From contig JALTKX010000179.1 of NCBI GenBank assembly GCA_027006055.1, positions 1 to 52,357 of the forward strand: a DNA stretch of 52,357 nt. The letters run 5' to 3'. Shown here piece by piece: positions 35,267 to 45,766 of the stretch (positions within the stretch are counted from its first letter, which is position 1; each line of letters starts with the position of its first letter). Under the pieces are notes generated by a model. That model was not told where the DNA came from. It searched no databases and saw nothing but the letters and a program-made list of their open reading frames with translations. Origin of the DNA: Calditrichia bacterium. Lineage in GTDB: Bacteria; Calditrichota; Calditrichia; Calditrichales; J004. The position numbers and the translations under genes were made by a program.

Positions 35267-37654
35267 ATGTATTATTTTCGAGTAGTCATCCTTTCCGCGC
35301 TCTTTTTATCCCTGTCCTGCTCCCGGGAGCGCTTTACCATCACGGACGATTTTGATACGATCCGCCTGACGGCCGGCGTAACGGACACGCTGATCCTCTC
35401 CGACATGTTTTACGCGCCGGATCATACCATCGAACTGGGACGCAGCCCGTCGCTGGCGGTGCAATATCTTCCGGAACGGGACGCCGTTGTCCTGACGGCG
35501 GACAGCTCCTTTCAGGGTGCGACCTACTTTAATTTCAGATATCAAAAAAGGGGATACTTTATTCCTGTTAATGTGCGCAAGAAAAGCCGCGTCTTTTTTT
35601 CCTATCCCTCGCGTAAGGCAAATCTTGACGTTCGTCTTTTCGGCTCATTTAACGACTGGAACCGCAACAGTCCGCCGATGACCTACAACGCCGCGAAAAA
35701 ACGTTATGAAACGCACCGGGCCATGAATCCCGGGCGCTATGAGTACCGTTTTTTGGTAAACGGCCGGGAGCTTATCGACCCGGGCAACGCTAAAAAGACC
35801 CGTAACCCTTTTGGCGAATTCAATTCCGTTCTGTCCGTCAGTTCCGCCGGCGCCGGGTACGCCCTTTCTTATAAAAGCCACGCCAAAAAACAGAAGAATG
35901 TCATCACCACGTTCCGCCTCCGCCAAAAAGGCCCGGTAAAGCGCACGCCGCGCCAGGTATACGTCATCTTCAATAAACAGCTGCTGGATACCAGCAACTA
36001 CACCCTTTCCGGCAGCGACCTGCAGGTTTCGCTTAAACAAAAGCGGTTCGGCCCGCGCGGCAACCTGTGGGTGGCCGTGCAGTTTCGTGACGGCGGCTCC
36101 GCCTATAAAAAGGTACACTTCGTCAAAGGTGAGGTCGCCGGCCTGAAAAAACATCCCTTCGACTGGCAGGACGCGGTTATCTATTCTCTTTTTGTCGATC
36201 GTTTTGCCGATGGCGATCCCTCCAACAATAAAAAGGTGGCGCACAAGGAGCTGGCCGACAAAGTCAATTATATGGGCGGGGATTTACAGGGTCTGTTGGA
36301 TAAAATCGAGAGCGGTTATTTTAACGACCTGGGGGTAAACGTTTTATGGCTCTCCCCCTTAAACCAAAATCCGAGGGATGCCTGGCAGGAATACCTGAAG
36401 CCCCACCGTTGGTATAGCGGCTATCACGGCTATTGGCCCATTCTGCCCCGCGCCGTGGATGAACGCTTTGGCGACATGGCCCTGTTACAAAAGGTAACCG
36501 CCGCCGCCCATAAGCACGGCTTAAAGGTTATACTGGACTTTGTCTCCAACCATGTACATAAAAATCATCCCTACTATGTGGAACACCCGGAATGGTTTGG
36601 CAAGCTTAAACTGGCCGACGGCACGCTTAACCTGCGCCAATGGGACCGCCACCGTCTGACCACCTGGTTCGAGCCCTTCCTGCCCTCCTTTGACTATGTC
36701 AACTCGGCCCGGGCTCTGGAACAGATGACCGATGACGCCATCTGGTGGCTTAAAACCGCCGATCTTGACGGTTTCCGCCAGGACGCGGTTAAACACGTGC
36801 CCAACGCTTTCTGGCGTACCCTGACCCGTAAAATAAAGGAACAGATCAACCCCGGAAGGGAAACGCCCCTGTTTCAGATCGGCGAATCCTTCGGCTCCTA
36901 TAAGCTGATCCGCTCCTATGTAAACAACGGTCAACTGGACGCCCAATTCAACTTTCCGCTTTATGATGTGGCCATACCCACCTTTACCGAAAAGGGAGGG
37001 GACTTCCGTGATTTAAACCTGGAACTGCTTAAGGGGCTGGATATGTTTGGCGTCGATCATAAAATGGGCAACCTGATGGACAGCCATGACAAGGTGCGCT
37101 TTATGGCCCTGGCCGAACACGATATCCCCAGGGGGGCGGACGCCGCGGAAATCGGTTGGAAAAACCCACCGAGGGTGGACCGGGAACAAACGTATCGCAT
37201 GGCGCGGCTTTATATGATGTATATGATGAGCATTCCCGGCACGCCCGTGCTTTATTACGGAGACGAAATAGGCATGACCGGCGCCGCCGACCCCGATAAC
37301 CGGCGCATGATGCGTTTTCAGGAAAAACTGACAAAGGCCGAACGCGAACAATTGAAAAGTATCAGCAGGCTGGTAAAAATGCGTCGCGATCACTCCGCCC
37401 TGCGCTATGGCGATTTCAGACCGGTATATGTGGATAAGGATGTTTATGCCTTTTTACGCACGGACTTGCGGGAACGCCTGTTGGTGATCCTGAACAAAAG
37501 CGATAAGCCGAAACGATTGGCATTGAATTTCCCGGAGGACATTACGATTAACAGTGTCATCGCCCTGTACAATGCCAAAAAGTATGCCTTGCTGCCTCCG
37601 GTTCTGGAGGTCAGCCTGGAACCGCTGCAGGGGCAGGTGTTTCTGCTAAAATAG
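35267..37654 (+). CDS. GH13 alpha-amylase-family lipoprotein with N-terminal CBM48-like domain
   Basis: LFLSLSCSRE lipobox; LFGSFNDWNRNSPPM; VILDFVSNHVH, DGFRQDAVKHV, GESFGSY, NLMDSHDKVR. Confidence 0.92.
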   Translation: MYYFRVVILSALFLSLSCSRERFTITDDFDTIRLTAGVTDTLILSDMFYAPDHTIELGRSPSLAVQYLPERDAVVLTADSSFQGATYFNFRYQKRGYFIPVNVRKKSRVFFSYPSRKANLDVRLFGSFNDWNRNSPPMTYNAAKKRYETHRAMNPGRYEYRFLVNGRELIDPGNAKKTRNPFGEFNSVLSVSSAGAGYALSYKSHAKKQKNVITTFRLRQKGPVKRTPRQVYVIFNKQLLDTSNYTLSGSDLQVSLKQKRFGPRGNLWVAVQFRDGGSAYKKVHFVKGEVAGLKKHPFDWQDAVIYSLFVDRFADGDPSNNKKVAHKELADKVNYMGGDLQGLLDKIESGYFNDLGVNVLWLSPLNQNPRDAWQEYLKPHRWYSGYHGYWPILPRAVDERFGDMALLQKVTAAAHKHGLKVILDFVSNHVHKNHPYYVEHPEWFGKLKLADGTLNLRQWDRHRLTTWFEPFLPSFDYVNSARALEQMTDDAIWWLKTADLDGFRQDAVKHVPNAFWRTLTRKIKEQINPGRETPLFQIGESFGSYKLIRSYVNNGQLDAQFNFPLYDVAIPTFTEKGGDFRDLNLELLKGLDMFGVDHKMGNLMDSHDKVRFMALAEHDIPRGADAAEIGWKNPPRVDREQTYRMARLYMMYMMSIPGTPVLYYGDEIGMTGAADPDNRRMMRFQEKLTKAEREQLKSISRLVKMRRDHSALRYGDFRPVYVDKDVYAFLRTDLRERLLVILNKSDKPKRLALNFPEDITINSVIALYNAKKYALLPPVLEVSLEPLQGQVFLLK

Positions 37655-37733
37655 CCCGGGATTAACTAAAAACACAAGGGGACCTTTTCCTTGTCCCCCT
37701 TGCCTGTTCGGTGGACGTTTTGAAAAATTAAAG

Positions 37734-37760
37734 CCGCCCGTTAATAAATCATCCGGGCGG
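37734..37760 (-). terminator. GC hairpin downstream of the small minus-strand gene
   Basis: CCGCCCG-N13-CGGGCGG; no strong T tract. Confidence 0.35.
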
Positions 37761-37795
37761 AGATATATAGCGGTTCCGGCCCAAGGATAAGTTCT

Positions 37796-38080
37796 CTACT
37801 TAAAGCGGTCGGGTTTAAAATCCAGTTTGTCGATAAATCGCTTATCGCGGTTGGGATACCCCAGGGAGGCCACGCGGTCAAAACCGGGATCATCCCTGGA
37901 GATATAGAACTTAACATCCTCGTTGGAGCATGCCCCGCAGGAAGCGTCATCATGACCATAATCCTTAAGGTGGTCGCCCGAGGCGCAGGAACTGTTAAGC
38001 TCTTTACCGCCGATAAATTTACCGATGCCTAATAAAAAGATGGCGCCGCCAAACAAAATGGGTACTAATAAAAATTCCAT
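37796..38080 (-). CDS. Small membrane-anchored Cys-containing hypothetical protein
   Basis: Single N-terminal TM MEFLLVPILFGGAIFLLGIG followed by SSCASGDHLKDYGHDDASCGACSNED. Confidence 0.6.
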   Translation of the reverse strand: MEFLLVPILFGGAIFLLGIGKFIGGKELNSSCASGDHLKDYGHDDASCGACSNEDVKFYISRDDPGFDRVASLGYPNRDKRFIDKLDFKPDRFK

Positions 38081-38218
38081 GATCTTGCCTTTCCGTGCTT
38101 TTAAGCAAACTCGTTGTATTCTGTTTCGTCACGGTCATCAAAAAGTAAACTTTGCGTTCTTTTTTGATAAGCCTTTCGGTGGTAAATTACGCATTTTCTC
38201 AAGAGTTCCCTAAAAAAT

Positions 38219-39205
38219 ATGAGCCGTTTCTTTTCAATACGATTTTTTCCGGGATGGATGCTGTTGTTTATATTGCTGGTTTTTCTTTTTCCCTTTTTGG
38301 GCAGCCAGAAAATCAGCCTGACGGAAGCCCTGAGCAATCCCGGAAGCCTGGATCGCCTCATCCTTCTGCACATCCGTTTGCCGCGCGTTATATTTGCCTG
38401 GGCCGTGGGGGCGGGGCTGGCCCTGGTGGGCGCCGTCTATCAGGTGGTTTTGCGCAATGCCCTAGCCTCCCCCTACACGCTGGGAGTCTCCTCCGGGGGG
38501 GCCCTGGGCGCGGTACTGGCCATAAAGCTGGGGCTGGCGGTCTCTTTCGGTTTTTTATCCACGGTGGCCCTTTTTTCCATTCTCGGCAGTCTGCTGGCCA
38601 TCGGTTTGATATTTTACCTCACCCGCTTTTGGAAACAGGCCTCCGTTTATAACATTATTTTGCTTGGGGTGGCCTTCAGCTTCTTCTTTTCGGCACTGAA
38701 CATGTTGCTGCACTATCTGGCCGATTTTACCGAAACCTTTAAAATGATCCGCTGGGTAATGGGCGCCCTGGATGTGGCCGGCTGGGCCTATCCGCTAACC
38801 GCGCTCGGGCTGACCCTTGCCGGCGCCCTTTACTTTTTATGGCATTACCGCCATTTTAACGTGCTGCTCACGGGCGAGGAACTGGCCAAAAGCAAGGGGG
38901 TGGATGTGGACCGGCTGCAAAAACATTCCCTTATTTTCGGGGCGGTGCTGGCCGGTTTTTACGTGGCGCTGGCCGGACCCATCGGCTTTGTGGGGCTGGT
39001 CATCCCCCATATGATCCGCATGATGTTCGGTGCCAACCACAAGTATCTTTTTTGGGGCGCCCTGATGCTGGGCGGCCTTTTTTTAACCCTCAGCGATACC
39101 ATCGCCCGCATGCTGATCTCCCCGGCGGAAATCCCGGTGGGTATTGTTACCGCCTTTCTGGGCGGCCCTTTTTTTGTCTATCTCCTGATTCGCCAAAACC
39201 ATTAG
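38219..39205 (+). CDS. FecCD/BtuC-family ABC transporter permease
   Basis: RLPRVIFAWAVGAGLALVGAVYQVVLRNALASPYTLGVSSGGALGA...GPIGFVGLVIPHMIRMMFG...IPVGIVTAFLGGPFFVYLL. Confidence 0.92.
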   Translation: MSRFFSIRFFPGWMLLFILLVFLFPFLGSQKISLTEALSNPGSLDRLILLHIRLPRVIFAWAVGAGLALVGAVYQVVLRNALASPYTLGVSSGGALGAVLAIKLGLAVSFGFLSTVALFSILGSLLAIGLIFYLTRFWKQASVYNIILLGVAFSFFFSALNMLLHYLADFTETFKMIRWVMGALDVAGWAYPLTALGLTLAGALYFLWHYRHFNVLLTGEELAKSKGVDVDRLQKHSLIFGAVLAGFYVALAGPIGFVGLVIPHMIRMMFGANHKYLFWGALMLGGLFLTLSDTIARMLISPAEIPVGIVTAFLGGPFFVYLLIRQNH

Positions 39206-39228
39206 CATCCGGGCGGGCAATAAAAATT

Positions 39229-39256
39229 TTGCAAATTCCTAAATCACGCTTATATT
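39229..39256 (+). promoter_or_regulatory. Predicted promoter of the his operon
   Basis: TTGCAA - 16 nt - TATATT immediately upstream of the his leader. Confidence 0.55.
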
Positions 39257-39265
39257 GGGCGCGCT

Positions 39266-39340
39266 ATGAAAAAGATACAATTTCACCACCATCATCATGC
39301 CGTAAAAATATATCCGGTCGTTTACACGAGTTGGCAATGA
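39266..39340 (+). CDS. hisL: his operon leader peptide (24 aa, five consecutive His codons)
   Basis: ATG AAA AAG ATA CAA TTT CAC CAC CAT CAT CAT GCC GTA AAA ATA TAT CCG GTC GTT TAC ACG AGT TGG CAA TGA = MKKIQFHHHHHAVKIYPVVYTSWQ*; followed by terminator and hisG. Confidence 0.88.
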   Translation: MKKIQFHHHHHAVKIYPVVYTSWQ

Positions 39341-39371
39341 TGTTGTGTGTCTGAAAATAAAAATCATTATT

Positions 39372-39409
39372 AAAACCCGTCTGAATGACCCTCGGACGGG
39401 TTTTTTTTT
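39372..39409 (+). terminator. Rho-independent attenuator terminator of the his leader
   Basis: AAACCCGTC-N13-GACGGGTTT stem followed by a T run; lies between the leader peptide and hisG. Confidence 0.9.
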
Positions 39410-39439
39410 GCCCAAAAACAGATAGTGAAAGGATGAGAA

Positions 39440-40291
39440 ATGCGACTGAAGATAGCCATACAAAAAAAAGGGCGGCTAAGCGAGCAAAGCCTGAGCCTGC
39501 TCAGGGAATGCGGCATACGCATCAGCAACGGCGGCAAACTGAAGGCCGAGGCCAGCAATTTTCCCGTGGATGTTCTTTATTTACGGGATGACGATATCCC
39601 CCAATATGTGGCCGACGGCGTGGCCGACGTGGGTATTTTGGGCGAGAACGTGGTGCTGGAAAAGGAGAAGCAGGTACGCGTGGAGGAAAAGCTGGGCTTT
39701 GGCAAATGCCGCCTTTCCCTGGCTGTGCGCCGCGAGGAAAACTATAATGGCCCCTCCTGGTTCAACGGCAAAAAAATTGCCAGCACCTATCCGGTTATTT
39801 TAAATAACTACCTGCGCGGTCAGGGCATCAACGCCGCCATAGAAGAGATAAGCGGCAGCGTGGAAATAGCCCCGGGTATCGGCCTGGCCGACGGTGTGTG
39901 CGATATTGTAAGCACGGGCAGCACCCTGCTGATGAACGGCCTGCGCGAAGTGGAAACCATCCTGCACAGCGAGGCCGTGCTGATCAGCAACCCCGGCCTG
40001 CGGGGTGAAAAACAAACAGTGCTCGCCCGCCTGCGCTTCCGCATACAGGCGGTACAAAATGCCCGCCAAAACAAGTATATTCTGCTTAACGCGCCAGACG
40101 AGGCTCTGGACGCCATCTGCGCCCTGTTACCGGGAATGAAAAGCCCGACCATCCTGCCCCTGGCGGAAAAGGGCTGGAGCAGCGTGCACAGCGTGGTTAA
40201 GGAAGATACCTTCTGGGAGGTGATCGACGGTCTGCGCCGGGCGGGCGCGCAAGGTATTTTGGTATGTCCCATTGAAAAGATGTTTTTATAA
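39440..40291 (+). CDS. hisG: ATP phosphoribosyltransferase (long form)
   Basis: MRLKIAIQKKGRLSEQSLSLLRECGI...DVGILGENV...GVCDIVSTGSTL, 283 aa. Confidence 0.96.
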   Translation: MRLKIAIQKKGRLSEQSLSLLRECGIRISNGGKLKAEASNFPVDVLYLRDDDIPQYVADGVADVGILGENVVLEKEKQVRVEEKLGFGKCRLSLAVRREENYNGPSWFNGKKIASTYPVILNNYLRGQGINAAIEEISGSVEIAPGIGLADGVCDIVSTGSTLLMNGLREVETILHSEAVLISNPGLRGEKQTVLARLRFRIQAVQNARQNKYILLNAPDEALDAICALLPGMKSPTILPLAEKGWSSVHSVVKEDTFWEVIDGLRRAGAQGILVCPIEKMFL

Positions 40292-41568
40292 TGAAGATTA
40301 TTACCTATCCCGATCGAAAGGAGTGGCCCGCTCTCTGCGCCCGGCCTTTTGCCTCGGACAAGGACATTCGCCCCGCGGTGGCGGATATCATGAACCAGGT
40401 TCGTCAACAGGGCGACGCGGCCCTGTTTGAGCTGACCCGCCGGTTTGACGGCGCGCGCCTCTCTTCCCTGTCGAGGGAAGTTCCCGAAACAACGGAGCTG
40501 CCGCCCCCGCTGCGGGCCGCCATCGATATGGCCCGGAGTAATATAGAACGGTTTCACCGGGCCCAGGAAAGGACGGAAGAAGCCGTGGAAACCCAGCCGG
40601 GCGTGCTCTGCTGGCGGCGGGCCGTTCCGGTGGAGCGCGTGGGGCTATACATCCCCGGCGGCAGCGCGCCCCTTTTTTCCACCCTGTTGATGCTGGCCGT
40701 GCCCGCCCGCCTGGCCGGTTGCCGGGAAATTGTGGTCTGCACGCCACCCAACGCCGATGGCGGCATTGCTCCGGCCATTCTGTACACGGCGCGCATCCTG
40801 GGCATAAAACGGCTGTTTACCATCGGCGGCGCTCAGGCCGTGGCCGCCATGTGTTACGGCACGGAAAGCGTGCCGCGCGTGGACAAGATATTCGGCCCCG
40901 GCAACCGCTATGTGACCCTGGCCAAGCAAATGGCGCAAAGCGCCGGCACGGCCATCGATATGCCGGCGGGTCCCAGCGAGGTGCTGATCATCAGCGACGG
41001 GGAAGGCAACCCCGCCTTTATCGCGGCGGACTTATTAAGCCAGGCCGAACACGGAGCCGATTCCCAGGTGATATTTTTATGCACCTCCGCCTCGCTGATC
41101 AGCGCGGTGGAACGGGAGATAGAGAAACAGCTTACCCTCCTGCCGCGCCGGGAAACAGCCGCAAGCGCCCTGGCCCACAGTAAAATGATCCTGCTGCATG
41201 ATTTGCGGGAGGCGCTGGAGCTGAGCAACCTCTACGCGCCGGAACATTTGATTCTGGCCACGGACAGGGCCGGGGAACTGGCGGAAGATGTTGTGAACGC
41301 GGGCAGCGTTTTTATAGGTTCCCACAGTTGCGAAAGCGCGGGAGACTATGCCAGCGGCACCAACCACACCCTGCCTACCAACGGCCATGCCGCCGCGTAC
41401 AGCGGGGTTTCGCTGGACAGCTTTGTAAAAATGATTACCTTTCAAAAGATCAGCGCCCGGGGTCTGAAAAAAATCGGCCCGGCCATCGAACAGATGGCGG
41501 AAGCCGAGCTGCTTCGGGCGCACGGGAACGCCGTAACCCTTCGGCTGAGGGAGATTAAAGATGTTTGA
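40291..41568 (+). CDS. hisD: Histidinol dehydrogenase
   Basis: VERVGLYIPGG, DKIFGPGNRYVTLAKQ, DMPAGPSEVLII, YAPEHL, GDYASGTNHTLPT. Confidence 0.97.
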   Translation: MKIITYPDRKEWPALCARPFASDKDIRPAVADIMNQVRQQGDAALFELTRRFDGARLSSLSREVPETTELPPPLRAAIDMARSNIERFHRAQERTEEAVETQPGVLCWRRAVPVERVGLYIPGGSAPLFSTLLMLAVPARLAGCREIVVCTPPNADGGIAPAILYTARILGIKRLFTIGGAQAVAAMCYGTESVPRVDKIFGPGNRYVTLAKQMAQSAGTAIDMPAGPSEVLIISDGEGNPAFIAADLLSQAEHGADSQVIFLCTSASLISAVEREIEKQLTLLPRRETAASALAHSKMILLHDLREALELSNLYAPEHLILATDRAGELAEDVVNAGSVFIGSHSCESAGDYASGTNHTLPTNGHAAAYSGVSLDSFVKMITFQKISARGLKKIGPAIEQMAEAELLRAHGNAVTLRLREIKDV

Positions 41569-42592
41569 TCCTGAAAAACTGGCCCGGGAAAATATACGCT
41601 GGCTAAAGCCCTACCGCTCGGCGCGGGATGAATTTAAGGGCGAAGCCAGCGTTTGGCTGGACGCCAATGAAAGCCCCTATGAAAGCGGCCTGAACCGCTA
41701 CCCCGATCCCATGCAGCGGGCGCTGAAAAAAAAGATCGCCGCCATAAAAAAAGTGGAGCCGCAAAATATCTTTCTGGGCAACGGCAGTGATGAAGCCATA
41801 GACCTGCTGCTGCGCGCCTTTTGCGTGCCGGGTCGGGAAAGCGTCATGATCTTTCCCCCAACCTATGGCATGTATACGGTCAGCGCGGCCATTAACGACG
41901 TCGCCGTGATCGAAGTGCCCCTGGATGACAATTTTCACATCGACCTCGGGGCCGTCCTGCCCCGGCTGAAGGACGAGCAACTGAAAATGCTTTTTATATG
42001 CTCGCCCAACAATCCCACGGGCAACCTGATACCCGAGCGGCAAATCATCACCCTGGCCGAAAACTTCCACGGCCTGGTGGTGGTGGACGAAGCCTACATC
42101 GACTTTGCCGACACGGAGGGCATGTTAGAACGCCTGGAGGAGATACCCAACATGGTGGTTTTGCAGACCTTCAGCAAGGCCTGGGGCATGGCCGGCATAC
42201 GCCTGGGCATGGCCTTTGCCCACGGCGGGGTTATTAACATTCTAAACAAGATAAAACCGCCCTACAACGTAAACGGCCTGACCCAAAAGGCGGCCCTGTC
42301 CAAACTGGATCGCCTGAGCGGCCGGGCCCGGGAAATCCGTGAACTTATCCGGGAGCGCCACACCCTTCGGCGGGAACTTCAAAAGCTGCCCGGCGTGGTT
42401 ACCGTTTTCCCTTCGGACGCCAATTTTTTGCTGGTGCGCGTTACCGACGCGGAACGGATATACCGGGAGCTGGCCCGGCAAGGGGTGGTGGTGCGGAACC
42501 GTTCCGCCATGGTGCCCGGATGCCTGCGCATCTCCGTGGGCACGGCCAGCGAAAACGAGCAACTGCTAAACGCCTTAAGGAGCCTACAATGA
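41561..42592 (+). CDS. hisC: Histidinol-phosphate aminotransferase
   Basis: [52 protein letters not shown]. Confidence 0.96.
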   Translation: MFDPEKLARENIRWLKPYRSARDEFKGEASVWLDANESPYESGLNRYPDPMQRALKKKIAAIKKVEPQNIFLGNGSDEAIDLLLRAFCVPGRESVMIFPPTYGMYTVSAAINDVAVIEVPLDDNFHIDLGAVLPRLKDEQLKMLFICSPNNPTGNLIPERQIITLAENFHGLVVVDEAYIDFADTEGMLERLEEIPNMVVLQTFSKAWGMAGIRLGMAFAHGGVINILNKIKPPYNVNGLTQKAALSKLDRLSGRAREIRELIRERHTLRRELQKLPGVVTVFPSDANFLLVRVTDAERIYRELARQGVVVRNRSAMVPGCLRISVGTASENEQLLNALRSLQ

Positions 42593-43677
42593 AAAAAGTG
42601 CTTTTTATAGACCGCGACGGCACCATCATTGCTGAACCGGAGGATGAACAGATAGACAGCTATGAAAAACTCTCCTTTTTGCCCGGCGCCATCAGCGCCC
42701 TGGCGCGTATCGCCCGCGAACTGGACTATGAACTGGTCATGGTCACCAATCAGGACGGCCTGGGCAGCGCCTCCTTCCCCGAGGAGACCTTTTGGCCCGC
42801 CCACAATAAGATGCTTGAAATTTTGCGCGGCGAGGGGGTTGTTTTCCGGGAAATCCTCATCGACCGCAGCCTTCCCGAGGACAAGGCCCCGGGCCGCAAA
42901 CCGGGAACCGCCATGCTGACCCACTATATGGAGGGCGACTACGACCTGGCCGCTTCCTACGTTATCGGCGACCGGGAAAGCGACGTGCAACTGGCGCGCA
43001 ACCTGGGCGCCCGGGCCATCCGCATAAGCCGGGAGAAGGAGGGACAGGCCGAGCTGTGCAGCGCCTCCTGGGATGAAATTTACCGCTACCTCAGGCAGCG
43101 GCCACGCCGGGCCGAAGTCCGGCGGACAACGCGTGAAACGGATATCGCCCTGTCGCTTAACCTTGACGGCACGGGCGAGGCGCGCATTGCCACCGGACTG
43201 GGATTTTTTGACCATATGCTGGATCAACTGGCCCGGCACGGCGGCTTTGACCTGGAAATAACGGTTAAGGGCGATCTGCGGGTAGACGAGCATCATACCA
43301 TCGAGGATACCGGCCTGGCCCTGGGTGAAGCCTTTGACAAGGCGCTGGGTTCGCGAAAGGGCGTGCGGCGCTATGGCTTTCTTTTGCCCATGGACGAAAG
43401 CCTGGCACAGGTGGCTGTGGACTTTGGCGGACGCCCCTGGCTGGTATGGCAGGCGGAATTCAGGCGGGAAAAGATCGGCGAGATGCCCACGGAAATGTTC
43501 AGCCACTTTTTCAAATCCTTTTGCGACACGGCACGCTGCACCCTCAATATCAGCGTGGAGGGTGAAAATGAGCATCACAAGATCGAGGCGGTTTTTAAGG
43601 CCTGGGCCCGGGCCCTGAGCCAGGCCGCGACCCGCACCCACGACGGGCGGGTGCCCAGCACCAAGGGCCGCTTATGA
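42589..43677 (+). CDS. hisB: Bifunctional histidinol-phosphatase / imidazoleglycerol-phosphate dehydratase
   Basis: N-terminal [15 protein letters not shown]...VTNQDGLG; C-terminal [14 protein letters not shown]...[21 protein letters not shown] overlap with hisC. Confidence 0.96.
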   Translation: MKKVLFIDRDGTIIAEPEDEQIDSYEKLSFLPGAISALARIARELDYELVMVTNQDGLGSASFPEETFWPAHNKMLEILRGEGVVFREILIDRSLPEDKAPGRKPGTAMLTHYMEGDYDLAASYVIGDRESDVQLARNLGARAIRISREKEGQAELCSASWDEIYRYLRQRPRRAEVRRTTRETDIALSLNLDGTGEARIATGLGFFDHMLDQLARHGGFDLEITVKGDLRVDEHHTIEDTGLALGEAFDKALGSRKGVRRYGFLLPMDESLAQVAVDFGGRPWLVWQAEFRREKIGEMPTEMFSHFFKSFCDTARCTLNISVEGENEHHKIEAVFKAWARALSQAATRTHDGRVPSTKGRL

Positions 43678-44252
43678 TTGCCCTGATTAAATACAACGCC
43701 GGCAACACCCGCTCGGTAATGAACGCGCTGAACCGCCTGGGCGCGGAATATATCCTGAGCGATGAACCCCGCGTTATCCGTGAGGCGGACAAGGTGATCT
43801 TTCCCGGCGTGGGCGAAGCTTCCGGCGCCATGGCCTACCTTAGGGAAAGAGGACTGGATGAAACCATCACCGCGCTGAAGCAGCCCTTTTTGGGCATATG
43901 CCTGGGCATGCAGTTGATGTGCGCTTTTTCCGAGGAGAACAATACCCCCTGCCTGGGAATTTTTCCCGAAAAAGTCCGCCGCTTTCCGCCGGAGGGCAAT
44001 GTGCCCCACATGGGTTGGAATAATCTGCAACAGCCGCGCGGAGAGCTGTTCCGCGATATAAACGAAACGGAAAACATGTACTTTGTTCACAGTTACTATG
44101 TGGAAAGCGGTGCGCACACCGCGGCCCTTTGCGAATATCTGCTGCCTTTTAGCGCCGCCCTGCAAAAGGACAACTTTTACGGCGTGCAGTTCCACCCCGA
44201 AAAATCGGCCGGAGGCGGACAAAAACTTTTAAGGAATTTTTTAGAACTATGA
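43674..44252 (+). CDS. hisH: Imidazole glycerol phosphate synthase glutaminase subunit
   Basis: [29 protein letters not shown]. Confidence 0.96.
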   Translation: MIALIKYNAGNTRSVMNALNRLGAEYILSDEPRVIREADKVIFPGVGEASGAMAYLRERGLDETITALKQPFLGICLGMQLMCAFSEENNTPCLGIFPEKVRRFPPEGNVPHMGWNNLQQPRGELFRDINETENMYFVHSYYVESGAHTAALCEYLLPFSAALQKDNFYGVQFHPEKSAGGGQKLLRNFLEL

Positions 44253-44962
44253 GAATCATTCCCGCCATAGACATTATAGACGGAAAGTGCGTGCGCCTGA
44301 CCCAGGGCGACTACAAACGGAAAAAAATTTACAACGAAGACCCCCTGGACGCGGCCCGTCTTTTTGAGGACGCCGGCCTTAAATATCTGCATGTGGTGGA
44401 TCTGGACGGCGCTAAAAGCAACCATATCGTCAATTGGCCGGTGCTGGAACGGCTGGCTGCCCGCAGCAGCCTGCGCATAGACTTTGGCGGCGGCGTAAAA
44501 AGCGAAAAGGACGTCCGTATCGCCTTTGAATGCGGCGCGCGCCAGGTTACCGCCGGCAGCGTGGCCGCCCGAAAGCCGGAACTTTTTCTGGAATGGCTGC
44601 AACGTTACTCGGCGGAGAAAATCATCCTGGGCGCCGACGCCCGCCGGGGACGCATTATGACCGACGGCTGGCGGGAAAGCGCCGGACTGGATGTGGAGAG
44701 CTTTATCGACAACCTGGCCGGCCGGGGGGCGCGTTATGTGATTTGCACCGATGTCGGCCGGGACGGCATGTTGCGGGGACCGGCCTTTGATCTCTATAAA
44801 AGGATTCTACAAAACACGCCGCAGCTAAAGCTGATCGCCAGCGGTGGCATCAGCACCCTGGAGCAACTGCGGCGCTTACGCGATATGGGGCTGGAGGGGG
44901 CCATTATCGGCAAGGCCCTGTATGAAAACCGCATACGCCTGGATGAATTGCGGGAATTCTAA
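44249..44962 (+). CDS. hisA: Phosphoribosylformimino-AICAR ribotide isomerase
   Basis: IIPAIDIIDGKCVRLTQGDY, HVVDLDGAKS, FGGGVKSE. Confidence 0.96.
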   Translation: MRIIPAIDIIDGKCVRLTQGDYKRKKIYNEDPLDAARLFEDAGLKYLHVVDLDGAKSNHIVNWPVLERLAARSSLRIDFGGGVKSEKDVRIAFECGARQVTAGSVAARKPELFLEWLQRYSAEKIILGADARRGRIMTDGWRESAGLDVESFIDNLAGRGARYVICTDVGRDGMLRGPAFDLYKRILQNTPQLKLIASGGISTLEQLRRLRDMGLEGAIIGKALYENRIRLDELREF

Positions 44963-45007
44963 ATAAAACACGGCGGGTAAAACGCCGCCCGAACAATAAG
45001 GTGAAAC

Positions 45008-45766
45008 ATGTTAAAAAAACGTATTATCCCCTGCCTGGATATCCGGGACGGACGGACGGTGAAGGGGGTTAACTTTGTGGATATCCGCGATGCGGGCGAT
45101 CCGGTGGCGCTGGCCCGCCTTTACGCGGAACAGGGGGCCGACGAGCTTGTTTTTTTGGATATAACGGCCACCATAGAGAAGCGCAAAACCCTGGTCCGTC
45201 TAGTGGAACGCATCTCCCGGGCCATTGACATCCCCTTTATGGTTGGCGGCGGCATTGCCACCACCGCGGACGTGGAGCTGCTGTTACAGGCCGGAGCCGA
45301 CAAGGTTAGCATAAACTCGGCCGCGGTAAAAAACCCGGCGCTTATTTCTCAATTGGCCGAAGCCTTTGGCAGTCAATGCGTTGTTCTGGCTATCGATACG
45401 GATGTTGTTGATGGCCGCTGGAAGGTGTTTACCCACGGCGGGCGCCAACCCACGGCGCTGGATACCCTGGACTGGGCCCGGGAGGCCTGGCAACGGGGCG
45501 CGGGGGAAATTATGCTGACGGCCATCCCCAACGACGGCACGCGGGACGGTTTTGCCGTGGACCTGACCGCCCGCGTGGTGGACACGGTGGGCATTCCGGT
45601 TATCGCATCCGGCGGGGCGGGCACGATGCGCCATTTTTATGACGTCTTTAAAAAGGGAGGGGCCGACGCCGCCCTGGCGGCCAGTATTTTTCACTTTGGC
45701 GAAATTGCCATCCCCGAACTAAAAAAATATTTACAAACCAAAAAGGTGGCCATACGATGCGTATAG
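45008..45766 (+). CDS. hisF: Imidazole glycerol phosphate synthase cyclase subunit
   Basis: [55 protein letters not shown]. Confidence 0.97.
   Translation: MLKKRIIPCLDIRDGRTVKGVNFVDIRDAGDPVALARLYAEQGADELVFLDITATIEKRKTLVRLVERISRAIDIPFMVGGGIATTADVELLLQAGADKVSINSAAVKNPALISQLAEAFGSQCVVLAIDTDVVDGRWKVFTHGGRQPTALDTLDWAREAWQRGAGEIMLTAIPNDGTRDGFAVDLTARVVDTVGIPVIASGGAGTMRHFYDVFKKGGADAALAASIFHFGEIAIPELKKYLQTKKVAIRCV

Noticed and set aside
37672-37705. ACAAGGGGAC...GTCCCCCTTG hairpin as a regulatory element
   Set aside because: Best explained as an imperfect terminator after the GH13 gene
39266-39340. Alternative: His-tag-like or random His repeat
   Set aside because: In-frame ORF with start and stop, promoter, terminator and adjacent hisG make the leader interpretation far better than chance or vector contamination
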